A stretch of 64,000 nucleotides of DNA. Source: Caballeronia humi (GTDB taxonomy: Bacteria > Pseudomonadota > Gammaproteobacteria > Burkholderiales > Burkholderiaceae). Made by a program: the position numbers and the translations under genes. How positions within the stretch are numbered: the stretch's first letter is position 1; the number at the start of each line of letters is the position of its first letter. Of the stretch, positions 25,245-33,581 are shown piece by piece. A model generated the notes under the pieces. That model was given only the letters and a program-made list of their open reading frames with translations. It was not told the origin of the DNA and searched no databases. Location of the stretch: contig NZ_FCNW02000029.1 of assembly GCF_001544475.1 (NCBI RefSeq), positions 1 to 64,000 of the forward strand, written 5' to 3'.

Positions 25245-26477
25245 ATGAGCGACACGATCACCACCGCGCGGACGGCGGCGGACCAGCCGGCCGAGACGCC
25301 AGCGCAAACTAAAAAACCGGGCAAACGCAAACTGCTGCTCTCGCTGCTGACGGCGGCCATCGTCGTGGCGGGTGCGGGCTACGGCACCTACTACTACACG
25401 ACGGGACGCTTCCATGAGGAAACCGACGACGCCTACGTCAGCGGCAATCTCGTGCAACTGACGCCGCAAGTGAGCGGCACGGTGATCGCGGTGAACGCCG
25501 ACGATACGCAGATCGTCAAGGAAGGCGCGCCGCTTGTGACGCTCGACGCCGCTGACGCCAAAGTGGCGCTCTCCAACGCGGAAGCCACGCTCGGCCAGAC
25601 GGTGCGGCAAGTGAGCAGCCTCTACGTCAACAACGAGTTTTACGCGGCGACCGTCGCGCAGCGCCAGTCCGACCTCGCGCGCGCCAACGACGACCTGAAG
25701 CGCCGCCAGGCGGTCGCGGGCACGGGCGCGGTATCGGGCGAAGACATCGCCCACGCGCGCGATGCCGTGAGTTCCGCGCAGGCCGCGCTCGATGCCGTGC
25801 GCCAGCAGTCCGAAGCCAATCACGCGCTGACCGACCGCACGTCGATCGAACAGCATCCGAACGTGCAGGCGGCGGCATCGAAGGTGCGCGACGCGTATCT
25901 GAGCTATGCGCGCAACACGCTTCCCGCGCCGGTGACCGGTTACGTGGCGCGCCGCTCGGTGCAAGTCGGCCAGCGCGTCGCGCCCGGCACGCCGCTGATG
26001 GCGATCGTGCCGCTCGACGGCGTCTGGGTCGATGCGAACTTCAAGGAAGTGCAGCTCGCGCACATGCGCATCGGCCAGCCGGTAACGCTCGTCGCCGACG
26101 TGTACGGCTCGAAGGTGAAGTACCACGGGCATGTCGAGGGCTTCTCGGCGGGCACGGGCGCGGCCTTCGCCGTGCTGCCTGCACAGAACGCGACGGGCAA
26201 CTGGATCAAGGTCGTGCAGCGGCTGCCGGTGCGCATCCGGCTGGATCAGCGCGAACTGGACGCGCATCCGTTGCGCATCGGCTTGTCGATGGTGGCGGAA
26301 GTCGAAACGCGCGACACGTCCGGCACGCAGCTCGGCGCTGCAACCACGACGTCTTATCGCACGGACGTGTTCAGCAAATACGGCGACGAAGCGGATGCCG
26401 AGATCGCGAAGATCATCGGGCAGAACATGCCGGCGGCGCGCACGGTCGCGGCAACGGCGAAACGCAGCGCGGGTTGA
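25245..26477 (+). CDS. emrA: EmrA/HlyD-family membrane fusion protein
   Basis: A 410-residue periplasmic adaptor. One N-terminal membrane segment (LLLSLLTAAIVVAGAGYGTYYY) is followed by the biotinyl-lipoyl half TDDAYVSGNLVQLTPQVSGTV, a helical hairpin (about residues 110-200) and the second lipoyl half with VTGYVARRSVQVGQRVAPGTPLM. This is the EmrA type that works with a 14-segment MFS pump. CAGGAG lies before the start. It is between the outer-membrane factor and EmrB. Confidence 0.88.
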   Translation: MSDTITTARTAADQPAETPAQTKKPGKRKLLLSLLTAAIVVAGAGYGTYYYTTGRFHEETDDAYVSGNLVQLTPQVSGTVIAVNADDTQIVKEGAPLVTLDAADAKVALSNAEATLGQTVRQVSSLYVNNEFYAATVAQRQSDLARANDDLKRRQAVAGTGAVSGEDIAHARDAVSSAQAALDAVRQQSEANHALTDRTSIEQHPNVQAAASKVRDAYLSYARNTLPAPVTGYVARRSVQVGQRVAPGTPLMAIVPLDGVWVDANFKEVQLAHMRIGQPVTLVADVYGSKVKYHGHVEGFSAGTGAAFAVLPAQNATGNWIKVVQRLPVRIRLDQRELDAHPLRIGLSMVAEVETRDTSGTQLGAATTTSYRTDVFSKYGDEADAEIAKIIGQNMPAARTVAATAKRSAG

Positions 26478-26496
26478 TTTTTTTTGCGCAAATATC

Positions 26497-26508
26497 TGAC
26501 ACGTCAGT
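26497..26508. promoter_or_regulatory. Inverted repeat before emrB, candidate MarR operator
   Basis: CTGAC (26497-26501) and GTCAG (26504-26508) with a 2-bp spacer match the repeat before the outer-membrane gene. The site lies in the 54-bp gap between emrA and emrB and is preceded by a run of T residues at 26479-26486, so emrB may have its own regulated start of transcription. Confidence 0.42.
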
Positions 26509-26531
26509 CATAGACACTTCAGGTGATTCCG

Positions 26532-28085
26532 ATGAATCCAGTTTCTTCTCCCGCACCGCTCACCGGCGGCAAGCTCGTGCTTGCCACTCTTGCGGTCGCG
26601 CTCGCCACTTTCATGAACGTGCTGGATTCGTCGATCGCGAACGTCGCGATTCCGACGATCGCCGGCAATCTCGGCGTCTCCATCGATGAAGGCACGTGGG
26701 TCATCACGCTCTTCGCCGCGGCGAACGCGATCGCGATTCCACTGACCGGCTGGCTCACGCAGCGCGTCGGGCAGATCAAGCTGTTCGTCTGGGCGATCCT
26801 GCTTTTCGTGTTGTCGTCGTGGCTGTGCGGCATCGCGCCGAACCTGCCCGTGCTGCTCGTCGCGCGGATTCTGCAGGGCGCCGTCGCGGGTCCGCTGATT
26901 CCGCTTTCGCAGGCGATCCTGCTCGGCTCGTATCCGAAGGAAAAGAGCTCGCACGCGCTGGCGCTGTGGGCGATGACGGCGACCGTCGGCCCGATCGCCG
27001 GTCCGGCGCTCGGCGGCTGGATCACCGATAGCTACTCGTGGTCGTGGATCTTCTACATCAATATCCCGGTCGGACTGTTTGCCGCGGGCGTCACGTGGGC
27101 GATCTATCGCGATCGCGAAACGCCGGTGAAGCGCATTCCAATCGACAAGGTCGGACTGATCTCGCTCATCGCGTGGGTCGGCTCGCTGCAGATCATGCTC
27201 GACAAGGGCAAGGACCTCGACTGGTTCAACTCGCCGGTGATCGTGGCGCTCGGCGTGTTCGCGCTCGTGAGTTTCGCGTTCTTCCTGATCTGGGAGTTGA
27301 CCGAGAAGAACCCCGTGATCGACATTACGCTCTTCAAGGGGCGCAATTTTCTGGGCGGGACCGTGGCGATTTCCGTCGCGTATGCGGTGTTCTTCTCCAA
27401 TCTCGTGCTGCTGCCCCAATGGATGCAGCAGTATCTGAACTACCGTTCGGTTGATGCCGGGCTCGTCACCGCGCCGCTCGGCATCTTCGCGGTGATCCTC
27501 GCACCCGTGATGGGCAAGATCATGCCGAAGTCCGATGCCCGCGTGCTCGCGACGCTCGCGTTCATCGGCTTCGCGGGCGTCTTCCTCATGCGCTCGCACT
27601 ACACGACGGGCGTCGATACATGGACGCTCGTCATCCCCACGCTGCTGCAGGGCATTCCGATGGCGCTTTTCTTCGTGCCGCTCACCGCGATCATCCTGTC
27701 GGGCTTGCCGCCGGGGAAGATTCCGGCGGCGGCGGGCCTTTCGAACTTCGTGCGGGTGTTCGCGGGCGCCGTGGGCACCTCGCTCGCGAGCACCGGCTGG
27801 AACGACCGCACGATCCTCCATCATTCGCAACTCGTCGATCAGGCGAGCGTGCATAACCCGGCTTTCGTCGAATCTTTAAGTTCGCTGCAAGGAGCGCTGG
27901 GCGGGGGCACGCCGCAAGCGCTTGCGTTCTTCGAGCGCTCTCTCAATGCGCAGGCCGCCATGCTCGGGCTGAACGATATCTTCTGGCTCTCGGCGGTGAT
28001 CTTCATCGCGATCATTCCGCTCATCTGGCTTACAAAACCGAGCAAGGGCGCGGGCGCCGGGGCGGCCGGCGCGGGCGGGCATTGA
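26532..28085 (+). CDS. emrB: EmrB/QacA-family (DHA2) drug:H+ antiporter
   Basis: A 517-residue MFS transporter of the 14-segment DHA2 group. Segment 1 has the diagnostic FMNVLDSSIANVAIPTIAGNL, and motif C-like GPIAGPALGGWI follows in segment 5. An in-frame GTG at 26523 is an alternative start; the ATG at 26532 gives the usual N-terminus. The C-terminal tail is glycine and alanine rich. It is the pump of the tripartite system with the two genes before it. The substrate is unknown; the nearby azoreductase and MarR hint at phenolic or quinone compounds. Confidence 0.88.
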   Translation: MNPVSSPAPLTGGKLVLATLAVALATFMNVLDSSIANVAIPTIAGNLGVSIDEGTWVITLFAAANAIAIPLTGWLTQRVGQIKLFVWAILLFVLSSWLCGIAPNLPVLLVARILQGAVAGPLIPLSQAILLGSYPKEKSSHALALWAMTATVGPIAGPALGGWITDSYSWSWIFYINIPVGLFAAGVTWAIYRDRETPVKRIPIDKVGLISLIAWVGSLQIMLDKGKDLDWFNSPVIVALGVFALVSFAFFLIWELTEKNPVIDITLFKGRNFLGGTVAISVAYAVFFSNLVLLPQWMQQYLNYRSVDAGLVTAPLGIFAVILAPVMGKIMPKSDARVLATLAFIGFAGVFLMRSHYTTGVDTWTLVIPTLLQGIPMALFFVPLTAIILSGLPPGKIPAAAGLSNFVRVFAGAVGTSLASTGWNDRTILHHSQLVDQASVHNPAFVESLSSLQGALGGGTPQALAFFERSLNAQAAMLGLNDIFWLSAVIFIAIIPLIWLTKPSKGAGAGAAGAGGH

Positions 28086-28177
28086 GTCGCGTGCGAATCG
28101 AAAAGCGAACGTGCAGCGGCGAAAGATCGTGAACGTTTGCTCGCCGATACTGAACGCATATAACCCGGAGACCGATC

Positions 28178-28396
28178 ATGAGCGCCGTAAGAACAGTACA
28201 TGTCCGATGTGGCTACGTTGCGGTTTGTCTCGTAATCGGCGCGGTCTGCGCGTTGGCGACGATGGACTATGGCAAGACCATCGATAAGCTGAACGTCGAT
28301 ACGCAATTGCCGCTGGAGCGTCTTGCCGTGGATAGCGAACATGACGCTACGCTCAACACCGTTCATGCGGATGCCACTGTGCGAGGCATGCCATGA
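28178..28396 (+). CDS. Small membrane-anchored protein of unknown function
   Basis: A 72-residue protein with a good ribosome-binding site (GGAGACCG) before the ATG. One hydrophobic segment (VAVCLVIGAVCALATM) near residues 13-29 is either an anchor or an uncleaved signal. The remaining 43 residues are polar (DKLNVDTQLPLERLAVDSEHD). I recognise no family. Its stop overlaps the start of the next tiny gene (ATGA). Confidence 0.55.
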   Translation: MSAVRTVHVRCGYVAVCLVIGAVCALATMDYGKTIDKLNVDTQLPLERLAVDSEHDATLNTVHADATVRGMP

Positions 28397-28527
28397 TCGA
28401 TACACGCCGGCTCGTCTGGGAACACAATGCCGAAAGCTGGTCGGTGATAGTAGATGGAAAGCGCCTGGCGAATGATCGCTCGCTCAAATCCGCGATCGAT
28501 GCCGCGTATTCAATGACACGCGCATAA
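28393..28527 (+). CDS. 44-residue protein coupled to the gene before it
   Basis: A very short gene whose ATG overlaps the preceding stop by four bases. The product reads MIDTRRLVWEHNAESWSVIV and continues with DGKRLANDRSLKSAIDAAYS, a compact strand-strand-helix pattern rather than a random frame. Genes of this size are easily missed. Reality is supported by the overlap, the composition and the position before the stem at 28568; function is unknown. Confidence 0.42.
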   Translation: MIDTRRLVWEHNAESWSVIVDGKRLANDRSLKSAIDAAYSMTRA

Positions 28528-28567
28528 GGAGGCTTACAGCACCTTGACGCGTGTAACAAACAACAAA

Positions 28568-28594
28568 CGAGATCGGAGATTGCCCCCGATCTCG
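28568..28594 (-). terminator. Terminator downstream of the tyrosinase gene
   Basis: CGAGATCGG (28568-28576) and CCGATCTCG (28586-28594) form a perfect 9-bp stem with a 9-nt loop. Read on the minus strand the stem is followed by CGTTTGTTGTTTGTT-like sequence, so it fits termination of the tyrosinase transcript at 28602. Confidence 0.6.
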
Positions 28595-28601
28595 CGCCGT
28601 A

Positions 28602-30179
28602 TCAATACGGAATATCGTTGCGTCCCGGCTTTTGCGGCTTCGACACGACGAACGGTGCGTCCGTGGACAACTCGACGCGCATCTCGCCGATCGCGATCAC
28701 CTGGCCTTTCGGCGCCGTGGTGCCATCGACCCGCACGAGCGAGATCACGTGCTCGCGCGAAGCCTTGACACGCCCTTTGACGAGCGCGGCCGTTGCCGGA
28801 TATTCGAGCGTGACCGAGCCGTGATGCGCGGCGCTCGCGATCTCGAAAGCCCCCAGCGTTCCGATGTAATACTTCGACCCGACTGCATCGATATCCGCGT
28901 TGTCCGGCAGATCCATATAGACGTTGTAGAAATAACCGCCCATTGCTCCCGCAGCCGAAATCGCGAGTTTGTCGAACACGACCTTTACCGACCTGTAGCG
29001 CTTGGTCGCTTTCTGGGCATTCGTGGTTGCCGCCGGGGCCACGGTGGAATCACTGGCGGTGGAGTTGGTGGTCGAGGTCGTCGCTACGACATCCGGAAAG
29101 TCCGAGGTGGTCGCCGAAATCACGTTGTCGATCGTCTGGACCGAGGCCGCTTCGGCCGTGACGAGCACACTGACCGACTGCGTCCCCAGCGCGACGTTCT
29201 TGACGCCACCGATCGAACGTGTATCGGCGCTGATATCGGTCGCCGGCACCGCGGTGTAACTCGTCACGACAGGCGGCCGTTTCAGGGCTCGCGAGGTGCT
29301 GGCCTGCACCCGGATGATGCGGCCAACCTGCACTTGCGGCGGCAGCACCAGCGGTCGGGTCGCGTTCGCATAATCGTAAGCGGTTCTGTAAGGCGCCGTC
29401 GTGCCCGACCTGCGCGGCGAGTACGTCTGTACCTTCGGCATCGTCATGCCGGGCGCGTACACAAACGGCTCGGGGCCAGTCGTCGTCCAGTAGGGCGAAG
29501 TCGATACCGGCATCGTCCGGCCGTCGGGCAGCGCCCAGGCATGCCACAGCCGGTCGACGTTGCAATGGTGAAGGTAGAAGATCGGATCGGTCGGCGACGT
29601 CATCTGCGACATCACGTTGCCAATAATGTTATGAATCGGATTGTGCGGACGCGTTTCGAAACGCTCCTCGAACGAATTGACCGTGCCGCGCTGGAAGTTC
29701 ACCGTCGAGGCTTGAAATGGTGTCAGGTCGAGCGCGCTATAGACGTTCGTGTTCACGCGGGGAACATACAGCGGATTACCGCTCGCGGTATCGGTGAATT
29801 CAGCCGGCATGGTGGGATACGTATACCAATCCCAATACGGCAGCGTCAGATACGAATCACCCGAAATCAGCTTCAACTGGCGCTCGAAATACCACATATA
29901 GCCCCGATGCCAGGCAAGAAAATACGGCAGCTTATGGGGACAATAATTGACGTGCACGTTGACCCAATACAGCCAGGAGTTCGGGTCGGACGCATTGGTG
30001 TTGGCGCGCATCGTCGCAATCGCGTTCAAAAAGGATGCGTACTGAGACGTCAGCTTGAATTGCTGCCACTCCACACGTATCGGGTTCCCCGTTTGGCCAA
30101 AGCTCGGTAGCGCTGCGAGAGACAGTGCCGAGGCGGCTCCCCCCAGAAACGTTCGTCGGTCAAGTTTTAAATGGCTCAT
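28602..30179 (-). CDS. Tat-exported tyrosinase / polyphenol oxidase
   Basis: A 525-residue type-3 copper oxidase. A Tat signal (DRRTFLGGAASALSLAALP) covers residues 7-25. CuA ligands are H76, H82 and H91; C80 lies two residues before H82, as for the thioether-forming cysteine of fungal and plant enzymes. CuB ligands are H179, H183 and one of H204/H205, in DPIFYLHHCNVDRLW. Beyond residue 230 the protein carries about 290 further residues, including a C-terminal segment (KVVFDKLAIS, GGYFYNVYMDLP) that resembles the KFDV domain of plant polyphenol oxidases. No copper chaperone gene is adjacent. It probably oxidises phenols in the periplasm; a serine/threonine-rich linker near residues 355-395 separates the domains. 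Confidence 0.88.
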   Translation of the reverse strand: MSHLKLDRRTFLGGAASALSLAALPSFGQTGNPIRVEWQQFKLTSQYASFLNAIATMRANTNASDPNSWLYWVNVHVNYCPHKLPYFLAWHRGYMWYFERQLKLISGDSYLTLPYWDWYTYPTMPAEFTDTASGNPLYVPRVNTNVYSALDLTPFQASTVNFQRGTVNSFEERFETRPHNPIHNIIGNVMSQMTSPTDPIFYLHHCNVDRLWHAWALPDGRTMPVSTSPYWTTTGPEPFVYAPGMTMPKVQTYSPRRSGTTAPYRTAYDYANATRPLVLPPQVQVGRIIRVQASTSRALKRPPVVTSYTAVPATDISADTRSIGGVKNVALGTQSVSVLVTAEAASVQTIDNVISATTSDFPDVVATTSTTNSTASDSTVAPAATTNAQKATKRYRSVKVVFDKLAISAAGAMGGYFYNVYMDLPDNADIDAVGSKYYIGTLGAFEIASAAHHGSVTLEYPATAALVKGRVKASREHVISLVRVDGTTAPKGQVIAIGEMRVELSTDAPFVVSKPQKPGRNDIPY

Positions 30180-30947
30180 GAAATTTCTCCAGTAGTAGCC
30201 CTGGTCAATCGATGAATGCAGGTGAACACCCTGAAAACGCGGTGTTTTTTGATCGTGGCGATGTTATTGGCTATGGCGCAGGCGAAGTCGCCGCCTGGCT
30301 CGGTGGATAACGATTGCGCAAACGCGCAACACGAGAGTTGATCGGTTCGCGAGACTAAAGGTCGTCTCGGCCGCGAAGTTGATAAGGAAATCTACTTCAA
30401 GCGGCGCCAATATTAACGTGCGCTGTCGCACATGTTTTGTAGGATAATCTGACGAAATAATTCGGGCCACTGCGCTTTTGAAATAAACCCTGACAGGAGT
30501 TGATTCACTTACGTTATTTACCGCCGTCGCGGGTTAAGAAGGCGGATTGAAGCGGGGCTAAACGGCCATTACAGCGTGGATCGAAGGGTTAACGAAACAC
30601 GGGTCCCCCAGCCTGCAATTTTCCATAGTGGATTGTCCGTGAGGACGGTACGCAACACTCTTTTCGAATTGCCTTACGATTACGATTTCGGACGCGCTGC
30701 GAGCGGAATTTGATTTCGATCAAATCGCCGTTTCGAGTCAGACCCCCGTTCAGGAACTTGCTTTAATTCGCGATAGAGGAAAATTTTCAGATTTGTTTAA
30801 AGCGAGTTTAGCGGCGCTTTAAATCGACACTCGTCGAGTGAAATTCGAGCGGAAACGGCAAGGCGCCGCGCAACGTCGAGGCGACCACGAATACGTGCAG
30901 TGCATCAAGATGGACGACGCGCGCCGATAGCGACGCGCGTGCAGCAA
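30180..30947. other. Non-coding gap of 768 bp with an FNR-type box
   Basis: No convincing gene is present; the short frames here lack ribosome-binding sites and recognisable protein patterns. The half near 30230-30600 is AT-richer than the neighbours. It must hold the tyrosinase promoter on the minus strand. A perfect FNR-type palindrome at 30710-30723 is the only strong element, and it is more than 500 bp from the tyrosinase start. Confidence 0.55.
30710..30723. promoter_or_regulatory. Perfect FNR/ANR-type box
   Basis: TTGAT (30710-30714) and ATCAA (30719-30723) with a 4-bp spacer match the FNR consensus exactly, and the symmetry extends two bases on each side. It lies in the non-coding gap, so no target gene is obvious. 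The consensus is short enough that chance remains possible. Confidence 0.4.
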
Positions 30948-33314
30948 TCAATGCTCGGTCTGCCACCTCAGAACCGGATGCGTTCCGCCGGCCGGTATCA
31001 CCCAGACGCCGGTGTCTCCGAAGTTCCACGTCGGGCCGAAACTGGTGACGGAACTCATTTGCGCCGTCGTGAGACCGTTCGCCGCTGGAACCGCCGTACC
31101 TTCATACACGCCGTTCGTGCGGCCGGTTGTTTGCGTGTCCCAGTACACGTCGCTGCCGATCGTGCCCGTGTTGTAGCGCGTAATACCACCGACCGAAGGC
31201 GGCACGCCCGGCGCAATCGACGTCGACGCGAACGATTCGGTGATCGTCCCGTTGTTGAAGTCGACGAGCCCGCCCGTGCCGAGCCCGCCCGCCGAGCCCG
31301 ACGCATACGACTGCCGGATCGTGCCCTCGTTCACGCCGACCAGACCGCCCGCGCCCGCTTGCGCGCCGCCGTTGACCGAACCCGTCGCGTAAGACTGGGT
31401 GATGAGGCCGTTGTTCGTCGCGACGAGGCCGCCCAGTTCGCCCGAACCGCTGACCGTGGCGCCGCTGCCCGAGCGTTCGATGGTGCCGTTGTTGATACCG
31501 ACGAGACCGCCCGCGCCTGCACCGGAGAAAGCGTTGACCGGCGACACGTCACCCGACGTGTACGCATGCGTGATGAGGCCGTTGTTCATCCCGGCAAGAA
31601 TGCCGACCGCCGCGACGAACGAGTTCGCCGTCGAGTCGATGAGCCCGACGTTGCGAACCACACCCGCGCTGCCGATCGTCGAAAAGAGGCCGACGTAGGC
31701 CAGATACGAAGGATCGGATTCGTTGTAGCCCGTTATTCTGATGCCCTTGATGACGTGGTCCATGCCATCGAACTGGCCCTGGAATGCCGTCTGCGTACGG
31801 CTGCCGAGCGACGTGAAATTCGTAGTGGACGTGCTTGCGTCGATGTCCTTGCCGAGCGCATACGTCCCTGCGAGATCGTTCGAAATGGCGGCGAGATCGT
31901 CGACCGTGTTGACGAGCTTATAGGCCGTCAACTGCGTCTTGAGACCGCTGTAGTCCGCGGGACTCCAGTCCGGATTGCTGCGTATCGTGCCGCCGCTATA
32001 CGTGCCGTTCATGTCGTAGAACGCGGAGACGGTGCCCGTGCTCTGCGACCAGTCGATCGTGCCGCCGTTGGTCACGCTGCCGCCGTTGTTGACGCTGCCC
32101 GCGTCCGCGCGCAAGGTCAGATTGCCGGCACCGGTATTGCCGATCGTCGCGAGCGGGCCGATGCTCACTGAGTGGCTCGCGTTCAACGTGAGCGATGCGT
32201 CGCCGCTCCAGCGCAACGTCGTTTGCACTTCGATGTCGCCGCTCGTCGAGTTCACAGTGATCGACGTGCCGCGCGACAGGTTGCTCGCGAGCGCGGCGAC
32301 GGATCGCGGACCCGCCACGTACGCGGGGGCGGTCACGTTCCACTGCGCGGCATCCACGACGCTCTGATCGAGATCGAATGTTTTCGCGCTTGTATCGACG
32401 GCGCCGCCGCTGCCGTTCGAATTCGATGCCGAGATATAACCGTGGCTCTGCACCGTGCCGCTATCGGCGACGAGCCACACATGGCCGTCGCGTGTCGCGG
32501 TGCCGGTGGCACGCAATTCGCCGTGCTCGCCCGCGAGCGCGAAGATATTGCCATCGGCCGCCTGCAGGTTGATCTGCGCGGCGCTGATCGTACCTTTGTT
32601 GACCACGTTGCCCTGGCTGCCCACTTGCACGAAGACCTGCTGGCCGCTCGTCGAATCCTTGAGCAACACTTCGCTGCCCGCCGCGAGTTCGACGGTTCCG
32701 AGCGGCGCCGATATCGTGCCCTCGTTCACGGCAGCCTTGCGCGAGATCAGGAACACGTCGCCCTGGCTCGAACCGATCTTGCCGAGATTGACGACCACGG
32801 CGCAACTATCGCCGGTCAGCGAGAGCGGGCCGCCGTTCATGAATGCGTCATTGGTGACGTCGAGCGTAGAGGCGACGAAGCGCCCGCCTGTCGTCACGAC
32901 GCCACTCGTGCCGACCAGCACGCCCTGCGGATTGATGAGGTAGAAGCTGCCTGTGGCGTTCAGATTGCCGTCGATGACCGAACGATCGATGCCCGTCACG
33001 CGGCTGAGCGTCGCGCCCGTTCCGTTGTTGACCGTCACGCTGTTGCCGCTGCCGATTGAAAAGCTGCGCCAGTCGATGACGCCGCGCGTCGTGGTCTGCG
33101 TGATGTCGAGGGCAGTGCCGTTCGCGCGAATCGCGCCGGCGCCTGCAACGAAGCTGCCGCCATCGGGTAATGGACCCGCCTGGGCGTACTGTGTCGCGAA
33201 CACCATCAATGCGATCGCGCGGAGGGGAAACCCTGGCGCAAAAGGTCGATGCCGTGGAAGGAAAAAGTCACGCACGGGAATTCCGGGAATCTGTGCGGTT
33301 CGAGCGTGCGTCAT
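30948..33314 (-). CDS. Haemagglutinin-like exoprotein with GLUG-type repeats (first of two paralogues)
   Basis: A 788-residue exported protein. After an extended signal region (cleavage near residue 47, ATQYAQA before GPLPDG) comes the filamentous-haemagglutinin secretion domain to about residue 300, with NGTGATLSRVTG and YLINPQGVLVG. A beta-helix-like middle follows. The last third contains repeats of the form GGLVGxNxGTIxxSYAxG, the GLUG type. This is the layout of two-partner-secretion TpsA proteins but it is short, and no TpsB transporter gene is in the window. It closely resembles the protein at 33582-35945 over its whole length, so the two arose by tandem duplication. It probably acts at the cell surface as an adhesin; the function is unproven. 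Confidence 0.8.
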   Translation of the reverse strand: MTHARTAQIPGIPVRDFFLPRHRPFAPGFPLRAIALMVFATQYAQAGPLPDGGSFVAGAGAIRANGTALDITQTTTRGVIDWRSFSIGSGNSVTVNNGTGATLSRVTGIDRSVIDGNLNATGSFYLINPQGVLVGTSGVVTTGGRFVASTLDVTNDAFMNGGPLSLTGDSCAVVVNLGKIGSSQGDVFLISRKAAVNEGTISAPLGTVELAAGSEVLLKDSTSGQQVFVQVGSQGNVVNKGTISAAQINLQAADGNIFALAGEHGELRATGTATRDGHVWLVADSGTVQSHGYISASNSNGSGGAVDTSAKTFDLDQSVVDAAQWNVTAPAYVAGPRSVAALASNLSRGTSITVNSTSGDIEVQTTLRWSGDASLTLNASHSVSIGPLATIGNTGAGNLTLRADAGSVNNGGSVTNGGTIDWSQSTGTVSAFYDMNGTYSGGTIRSNPDWSPADYSGLKTQLTAYKLVNTVDDLAAISNDLAGTYALGKDIDASTSTTNFTSLGSRTQTAFQGQFDGMDHVIKGIRITGYNESDPSYLAYVGLFSTIGSAGVVRNVGLIDSTANSFVAAVGILAGMNNGLITHAYTSGDVSPVNAFSGAGAGGLVGINNGTIERSGSGATVSGSGELGGLVATNNGLITQSYATGSVNGGAQAGAGGLVGVNEGTIRQSYASGSAGGLGTGGLVDFNNGTITESFASTSIAPGVPPSVGGITRYNTGTIGSDVYWDTQTTGRTNGVYEGTAVPAANGLTTAQMSSVTSFGPTWNFGDTGVWVIPAGGTHPVLRWQTEH

Positions 33315-33515
33315 GCTTCACTCCAGGGAGACAGCGATTCTTCTTACGATCGGCCTTAAGTCCCTATTAGTTATAGCAGACCACGCAAAAGCGCACATCT
33401 CGTCTACCCCAGCTAAATCGGACATTGTTCACGGCCATTTTGACCACCCGTTTCGGACGATTTTTATATCCGTTTCAAGTGGGAATTTTTCTCTGAATTT
33501 TGCGGCCGCATATTG

Positions 33516-33554
33516 AATACAGAGCGAAACGCATTAAGCGCTTCGCTCTGTATT
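33516..33554 (-). terminator. Hairpin downstream of the second exoprotein gene
   Basis: AATACAGAGCGAA (33516-33528) and TTCGCTCTGTATT (33542-33554) are perfect 13-bp arms, with a further CGC/GCG pairing inside. It lies 28 bp past the stop of the gene at 33582. The remaining intergenic sequence to 33314 contains AT-rich DNA that should hold the promoter of the first paralogue. Confidence 0.6.
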
Positions 33555-33581
33555 TATCATCGCGCGGTTCGAAAGATGAGC

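Noticed and set aside
30808-31029. A 73-codon minus-strand frame at the end of the exoprotein gene
   Set aside because: It overlaps the end of the exoprotein gene in another frame and has shadow-type composition.
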